Below, piece after piece: positions 59,980-64,000 of a stretch of DNA of 64,000 nt (positions are counted from its first letter, which is position 1; the number at the start of each line of letters is the position of its first letter). The position numbers and the translations under genes are program-made. The stretch is from positions 1 through 64,000 of the forward strand of contig PAPF01000019.1 of the NCBI GenBank assembly GCA_002708825.1. The letters are read 5' to 3'. Source of the stretch: Phyllobacteriaceae bacterium (GTDB taxonomy: Bacteria > Pseudomonadota > Alphaproteobacteria > Rhizobiales > Rhizobiaceae). The notes under the pieces were generated by a model, which was not told where the DNA came from, made no database searches, and saw nothing but the letters and a program-made list of their open reading frames with translations.

Positions 59980-60690
59980 TCAATCCGGCAGGCAGCGGTC
60001 GATCCAGTCCAGCAGTACCTTGGCTACTGTTTCCGGTTGTTCGGCGATCGTGAAATGCCCGGCTTCCTCGAAGACGACAAGGCGGGCATCCGGGATTGCG
60101 GCAGCCATTGCCTCATGGTCGGCTGGCGGGCTCCATTTGTCATGGCTGCCAGTGGCCACGAGAACGGGGCAGGTGATGGTCGGCAATACCGGACCAGCAT
60201 CCGGGCGCGAAAGAAGTGCCTTGATCTGACGCTCGTGGCCCTGTGGCGTCATGCGCTCGACCATGGCGCTCAATGAAGCCATCAGGGCCATGTCGGCATG
60301 CCGCGCGGGATGAACGAATGGCGGCAGCCAGTCGGCGGCCAGCGCACCCATCCCCTCGTCGTAAGCCAAGGCAACGCGCCGGGCGCGCAGTTTTTCCTCG
60401 CCCTGCTTGTAGGCCGTGGTCCCGGTATCGAGAACCGCCATGCCTTCAATGCGTTCGGGTGCCTGGCGCCACATCTCGAAGGCGACCCGCCCGCCTAGCG
60501 AATGGCCAGCAACCAGCAAGGGGCCGGGTACCCGGTCCAGGATGTCACGGGCCATTGCCGGAATGCTCTCCTGCGTCGTGATGTCCGCCATGACGACCGG
60601 CAGACGACCGGCAAGCCGGCCCGGGATCGTGGACCAGCTTGCGAAATCGCACAACAGGCCCGGAATGAGTACGAGGACAGGTCGCGTCAC
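59980..60690 (-). CDS. Alpha/beta-fold hydrolase
   Basis: A 236-residue serine hydrolase. The nucleophile elbow is AGHSLGGRVAFEMW near residue 83, with the oxyanion region in VLIPGLLCDFASW; the acid is probably Asp in GSHDKWSPPADH and the base His in EEAGHFTIAEQP. It resembles MenH/BioH-type carboxylesterases, but the substrate is unknown. It is the second gene of a pair, overlapping the flavoprotein gene by 4 nt (ATGA). Confidence 0.88.
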   Translation of the reverse strand: MTRPVLVLIPGLLCDFASWSTIPGRLAGRLPVVMADITTQESIPAMARDILDRVPGPLLVAGHSLGGRVAFEMWRQAPERIEGMAVLDTGTTAYKQGEEKLRARRVALAYDEGMGALAADWLPPFVHPARHADMALMASLSAMVERMTPQGHERQIKALLSRPDAGPVLPTITCPVLVATGSHDKWSPPADHEAMAAAIPDARLVVFEEAGHFTIAEQPETVAKVLLDWIDRCLPD

Positions 60691-61892
60691 GGTTCATGGC
60701 CTCCTTCGGCAAGTGCGGAGGCAGCGGCCACAGCCGATGCCCAGGCCCACTGGAAATTGTAACCGCCAAGCCATCCGGTAACGTCCACGGCCTCGCCGAT
60801 GAAGTAGAGGCCCGGTTGGTGTTTCGCCATCATTGTCCGCGATGACAGGAATGCAGTCGATACCCCGCCTGATGTCACTTCCGCCTTGGCGAAACCTTCC
60901 GTGCCATTCGGGTGGAAAGGCCAATCCGAAAGCATCGATTCAATGGCCGCAAGCGTTTTGTCCGGAAAGTCCGCCAAATTGCCGGAACAGTTGACCTTTT
61001 CAGCCAAGGCAATGGCGAGCCGCTCGGGGAGGCATGCCCCCAGAGCGGTCTTCAGTTGTGTCCTGGGACGCTCGCGTTTCGCTGTGCGCAGCCAATCCGG
61101 CGGTTCATCCGGGAGGAAGTCTATCCGGATTTCCTCGCCCGGCTTCCAGTAGGATGAAACCTGGAGAATCGCTGGCCCGGAGAGGCCCTTGTGCGTGAAG
61201 AGCGCCGCCTCGCTGAACCGCACCTTGCCTGCGCGGGCAGTGACTTGTGCCGCGATGCCAGACAATTCGCGAAACAGCGCATCCGCTGGCGGAAGGGTAA
61301 GGGGAACGAGGGCAGGGCGCGGTTCCACGACGCGGCAGCCAAATTGCCGCGCGATGTCGTAGGCCAGGCCACTGGCGCCAAGCTTCGGGACCGAAAGCCC
61401 GCCAGTAGCCACCACAAGGGCCGGCGCGGACAGCATTTCGCCATTGCGGGCAAGACTGAACCGGCTGCCGTCGTGGCTGATGGAAGAAACGGGGTGGCCC
61501 AGCATAAGGGCGACCCGGTCCTTCGGACATTCTTCAATCAGCATGTCGACGACCTGGCGGGCAGAACCGTTGCAGAAGAGTTGCCCCAGGGTCTTTTCGT
61601 GCCATGCAATGGCGTATTTTTCGATGAGGGCGATGAAGTCCGCAGGGCGATACCGGCCGAGGGCCGACTTTGCGAAATGCCGGTTGGCGGACAGGAAGTT
61701 CGCTGCCGTCACGTCGCGATTGGTGAAGTTGCAGCGGCCTCCGCCGGAAATGAGGATCTTCTTTCCAGGCGCGTCCATGTGGTCGACAAGTGCCACTTGC
61801 AGGCCGGCCTGACCGGCCTTGCCCGCGCACATGAGTCCCGCCGCTCCAGCGCCGAGGATGATGACGTCAAAATATCGACAGGAAGCCTGCAT
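60687..61892 (-). CDS. YhiN/HI0933-family flavoprotein (BaiN-like)
   Basis: A 401-residue NAD(P)/FAD-dependent oxidoreductase. The FAD-binding motif VIILGAGAAGLMCAGKAG starts at residue 9; KKILISGGGRCNFTN is the family signature, and GLYFIGEAVDVTGWLGGYNFQWAWASAVAA closes the FAD domain. Most members have no known substrate; one gut homologue (BaiN) acts on bile acids, which is unlikely to apply here. It is first in a pair with the hydrolase. Confidence 0.92.
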   Translation of the reverse strand: MQASCRYFDVIILGAGAAGLMCAGKAGQAGLQVALVDHMDAPGKKILISGGGRCNFTNRDVTAANFLSANRHFAKSALGRYRPADFIALIEKYAIAWHEKTLGQLFCNGSARQVVDMLIEECPKDRVALMLGHPVSSISHDGSRFSLARNGEMLSAPALVVATGGLSVPKLGASGLAYDIARQFGCRVVEPRPALVPLTLPPADALFRELSGIAAQVTARAGKVRFSEAALFTHKGLSGPAILQVSSYWKPGEEIRIDFLPDEPPDWLRTAKRERPRTQLKTALGACLPERLAIALAEKVNCSGNLADFPDKTLAAIESMLSDWPFHPNGTEGFAKAEVTSGGVSTAFLSSRTMMAKHQPGLYFIGEAVDVTGWLGGYNFQWAWASAVAAASALAEGGHEP

Positions 61893-61898
61893 GCGTGT

Positions 61899-62114
61899 CT
61901 AGGAGGCCTTCTTCACGAACTCCGTCCGCAGCATCAAACCCTTGATCTGCCTTGAACGGACCTCGATCAGGGCAGGATCGTCCGTCAGGTGAATGTCCTT
62001 GAACACGGTTCCGCGCTTGACGACCGAGGAGGAGCCCTTGACCTTCAGATCCTTGATGACGGTTATGCTGTCGCCTTCCGCCAGAAGGGCCCCGTTGCAA
62101 TCTTTCGTTTCCAT
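61899..62114 (-). CDS. YjdM/PhnA C-terminal-domain protein without the zinc ribbon
   Basis: A 71-residue protein: DCNGALLAEGDSITVIKDLKVKGSSSVVKRGTVFKDIHL is the small beta-barrel domain of YjdM (formerly PhnA), which in E. coli follows an N-terminal zinc ribbon. Here no Cys pairs precede it, so the protein consists of this domain alone, as in some other genomes. Despite the old name there is no evidence for a phosphonate role. ATG 62114 follows AGGGGAG; the longer ORF from 62207 has no better site. Confidence 0.82.
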   Translation of the reverse strand: METKDCNGALLAEGDSITVIKDLKVKGSSSVVKRGTVFKDIHLTDDPALIEVRSRQIKGLMLRTEFVKKAS

Positions 62115-62210
62115 CTCCGCGTCACTCCCCTGTGCCGGCGCAATCGGACTTAGCCCTATTCGATGCAAATGGCGATAGGGATGGGGGAAACTATGCGCGA
62201 CAACCAAATG

Positions 62211-62285
62211 GAAAGGGCGGGTTCCTTCCGGATCCCGCCCCTCGCAACTGCCGCCAGAAAGCGGCCGCGAATACCACGGCCGCTT
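62211..62285 (-). terminator. Two GC-rich hairpins downstream of aceA
   Basis: On the minus strand, AAGCGGCCG/CGGCCGCTT (9 bp, loop 9) ends 15 nt past the aceA stop, and GGGCGGG/CCCGCCC (7 bp) follows with a short TTT. Together they probably end aceA transcription, although both T runs are short. Confidence 0.55.
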
Positions 62286-62299
62286 CCTTGTCCGCGCCG

Positions 62300-63895
62300 T
62301 CAGGCAGCGAACTGGTTCATGGTATTTTCCTTGCCGCCGGCCTTCAGCGCGGCCTCGCCAGCGAAATACTCCTTATGATCATCGCCGATGTCGGAACCAG
62401 CCATGTTCTGGTGCTTGACGCAGGCGATGCCTTGGCGGATTTCCTCGCGCTGGACGTTCAGCACGTAGCCCAGCATGCCTTCGTCGCCGAAGTAGCGCTT
62501 GGCAAGGTTGTCCGTGGAGAGGGCGGCCGTGTGGTATGTCGGCAGCGTGATGAGGTGATGGAAGATGCCGGCATCGCGTGCGGCATCCGCCTGGAATGTG
62601 CGGATCCGCTCGTCGGCCTCGATCGCGAGGTCGGTTGCATCATAGTCCACGCTCATCAGCCGGGCGCGGTCATAGGCCGAGACGTCCTTGCCCGCTTCCT
62701 TCCATGCATCATAGACCTGCTGGCGGAAATTCAGCGTCCAGTTGAACGACGGTGAATTGTTGTAGACCAGCTTGGCGTTGGGGACGACCTCGCGGATTCG
62801 CTTCATCATGCCGCCGATCTGGCCGATATGCGGCTTCTCGGTCTCGATCCAGATGAGGTCGGCGCCGTTCTGGAGAGAGGTGATCGAGTCGAGCACGCAA
62901 CGGTCCTCGCCGGTTCCCGGACGGAACTGGAACAGGTTGGAGGGCAGACGCTTCGGGCGCATGAGCTTGCCGTCGCGCTTGATGACCACGTCGGACGGCT
63001 TGAGGTCGTCAATGGCCACTTCCTCGCAATCCAGGAAGGCATTGTACTGGTCGCCAAGGTCGCCCGGCTCGGCGGAGTAGGCAATCTGCTTGGTCAGGCC
63101 GGCGCCGAGGGAGTCGGTGCGGGTGACGATGATGCCGTCCTCGACTCCCAGCTCCAGGAAGGCGTAGCGGCAGGCGCGAACCTTCTGCAGGAAGTCCTCA
63201 TGCGGCACTGTCACCTTGCCGTCCTGGTGGCCGCACTGCTTTTCGTCGGAAACCTGGTTTTCGATCTGCAGCGCACAGGCACCCGCCTCGATCATCTTCT
63301 TGGCCAGGAGATAGGTGGCTTCCGCATTGCCGAAACCGGCATCGATATCGGCAATGATCGGAACGATATGGGTCTCGTGATTGTCGATCCTGTGCTGGAT
63401 TTCGGCGGCCTTGTTGGTGTCGCCAGCATTGCGCGCAGCATCGAGGTCGCGGAAAAGCTGGTTCAGTTCACGCGCATCGGCCTGGCGCAGGAAGGTGTAG
63501 AGTTCCTCGATCAGCGCCGGAACGGAGGTCTTCTCATGCATGGACTGGTCCGGCAGCGGGCCGAACTCGGACCGGAGAGCGGCAACCATCCAGCCCGACA
63601 GGTAGAGGTAGCGGCGCTTGGTGGTGCCGAAATGCTTCTTGATGGAAATCATCTTCTGCTGGCCGATGAAGCCGTGCCAGCATCCCAGCGACTGTGTGTA
63701 GTTGGCCGGATCGGCATCATAGGCCGCCATGTCCTGACGCATGATCTTCGCCGTGTAGCGGGCGATGTCCAGGCCGGTCTTGAAACGGTTCATGGCCTGC
63801 ATGCGCGCGACGGATTCGGCGTCGATGGCGTTCCAGGTGCCGTTCTTGCTCGTGATGAGGGAGCGAGCCTTCTCGATGTCCTGAGAATATGACAT
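62300..63895 (-). CDS. aceA: Isocitrate lyase, long form
   Basis: A 531-residue glyoxylate-cycle enzyme that splits isocitrate into succinate and glyoxylate, needed for growth on C2 compounds and fatty acids. The catalytic Cys lies in DEKQCGHQDGKV, the version of the KKCGH loop found in long-form enzymes; IADIDAGFGNAEATYLLAKKMIEAG binds metal and substrate, and SPSFNW is also conserved. It exceeds E. coli AceA (434) by an inserted segment near 260-360. The start at ATG 63895 follows AAGGA. An inverted repeat (TGACAG-N19-CTGTCA at 63917-63947) lies upstream. Confidence 0.96.
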   Translation of the reverse strand: MSYSQDIEKARSLITSKNGTWNAIDAESVARMQAMNRFKTGLDIARYTAKIMRQDMAAYDADPANYTQSLGCWHGFIGQQKMISIKKHFGTTKRRYLYLSGWMVAALRSEFGPLPDQSMHEKTSVPALIEELYTFLRQADARELNQLFRDLDAARNAGDTNKAAEIQHRIDNHETHIVPIIADIDAGFGNAEATYLLAKKMIEAGACALQIENQVSDEKQCGHQDGKVTVPHEDFLQKVRACRYAFLELGVEDGIIVTRTDSLGAGLTKQIAYSAEPGDLGDQYNAFLDCEEVAIDDLKPSDVVIKRDGKLMRPKRLPSNLFQFRPGTGEDRCVLDSITSLQNGADLIWIETEKPHIGQIGGMMKRIREVVPNAKLVYNNSPSFNWTLNFRQQVYDAWKEAGKDVSAYDRARLMSVDYDATDLAIEADERIRTFQADAARDAGIFHHLITLPTYHTAALSTDNLAKRYFGDEGMLGYVLNVQREEIRQGIACVKHQNMAGSDIGDDHKEYFAGEAALKAGGKENTMNQFAA

Positions 63896-64000
63896 TGCAG
63901 ATGTCCTTCTTTCCTATGACAGTGCGGTCAAGTTGTAAAACCTGTCACGACCTCGCCGGCTCCATTTCCGCCGGCATTGAGCGTTCGGGTGTTTCAGAAC

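Noticed and set aside
62828-63892. 354-residue plus-strand ORF over aceA
   Set aside because: Shadow of isocitrate lyase.

Overview
This window looks like chromosomal DNA of a GC-rich alphaproteobacterium, most likely order Hyphomicrobiales (Rhizobiales). The reasons are the complete rhizobial-style dcw cluster running on into lpxC-bamD-recN-ligA, an ArsR-methyltransferase regulator of the SahR type beside metF, a long-linker FtsZ, a PPi-type phosphofructokinase, a 531-residue isocitrate lyase, and sigma-70-like promoters of the CTTGxx-N17 form. Genus cannot be decided from sequence alone. No tRNA, CRISPR array, prophage or resistance island is visible. The only mobile DNA is the tail of an IS5-family transposase at the extreme left edge.

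Layout: 1-98 IS remnant. 196-5712 EamA exporter, amidase, a 28-residue membrane peptide, metF with its SahR-type regulator, and a TrmO-like/DUF2293 pair. 5808-9565 a glucosylglycerate locus: a GH13_18 phosphorylase facing a glucosyl-3-phosphoglycerate synthase and phosphatase. The synthase appears frameshifted near its C-terminus. 9641-20747 cell-wall and metabolic genes: GH25 lipoprotein, serine beta-lactamase-fold hydrolase, PPi-PFK, VIT1-like carrier, 5-oxoprolinase, MarR regulator, TerB/DnaJ protein, peptidoglycan amidase and lytic transglycosylase. 20841-21281 RNase P RNA. 21297-22412 a PLP trans-sulfuration enzyme.

22600-49839 is the division and envelope superoperon: mraZ-rsmH-ftsL-ftsI-murE-murF-mraY-murD-ftsW-murG-murC-murB-[acyltransferase/SGNH]-ddl-ftsQ-ftsA-ftsZ-lpxC-bamD-recN-ligA. 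Many junctions overlap by 1-13 nt, which implies coupled translation. These genes convert UDP-MurNAc to lipid II, build the divisome, and add the committed step of lipid A synthesis and an outer-membrane assembly lipoprotein. Three features stand out here. There is a triple MraZ box upstream of mraZ in reversed orientation. A membrane O-acyltransferase gene is inserted between murB and ddl. A short segment before ddl-ftsQAZ carries a CtrA-like box and four GANTC (CcrM) sites within 79 nt.

49836-63895 holds DUF2461, azlCD, an Xaa-Pro aminopeptidase, a 60-residue small protein, prmA with a CPA-type antiporter, SCO1 with a 53-residue membrane peptide that the ORF track missed, CreA, a hexapeptide acyltransferase, a DUF2189 membrane protein, an alpha/beta hydrolase with a YhiN-type flavoprotein, a YjdM C-terminal-domain protein, and aceA. 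Most of the window is ordinary core genome. The points worth following up are regulatory architecture, the dcw insertion, the gpgS frameshift and a few small proteins, rather than a clearly new multi-gene system.
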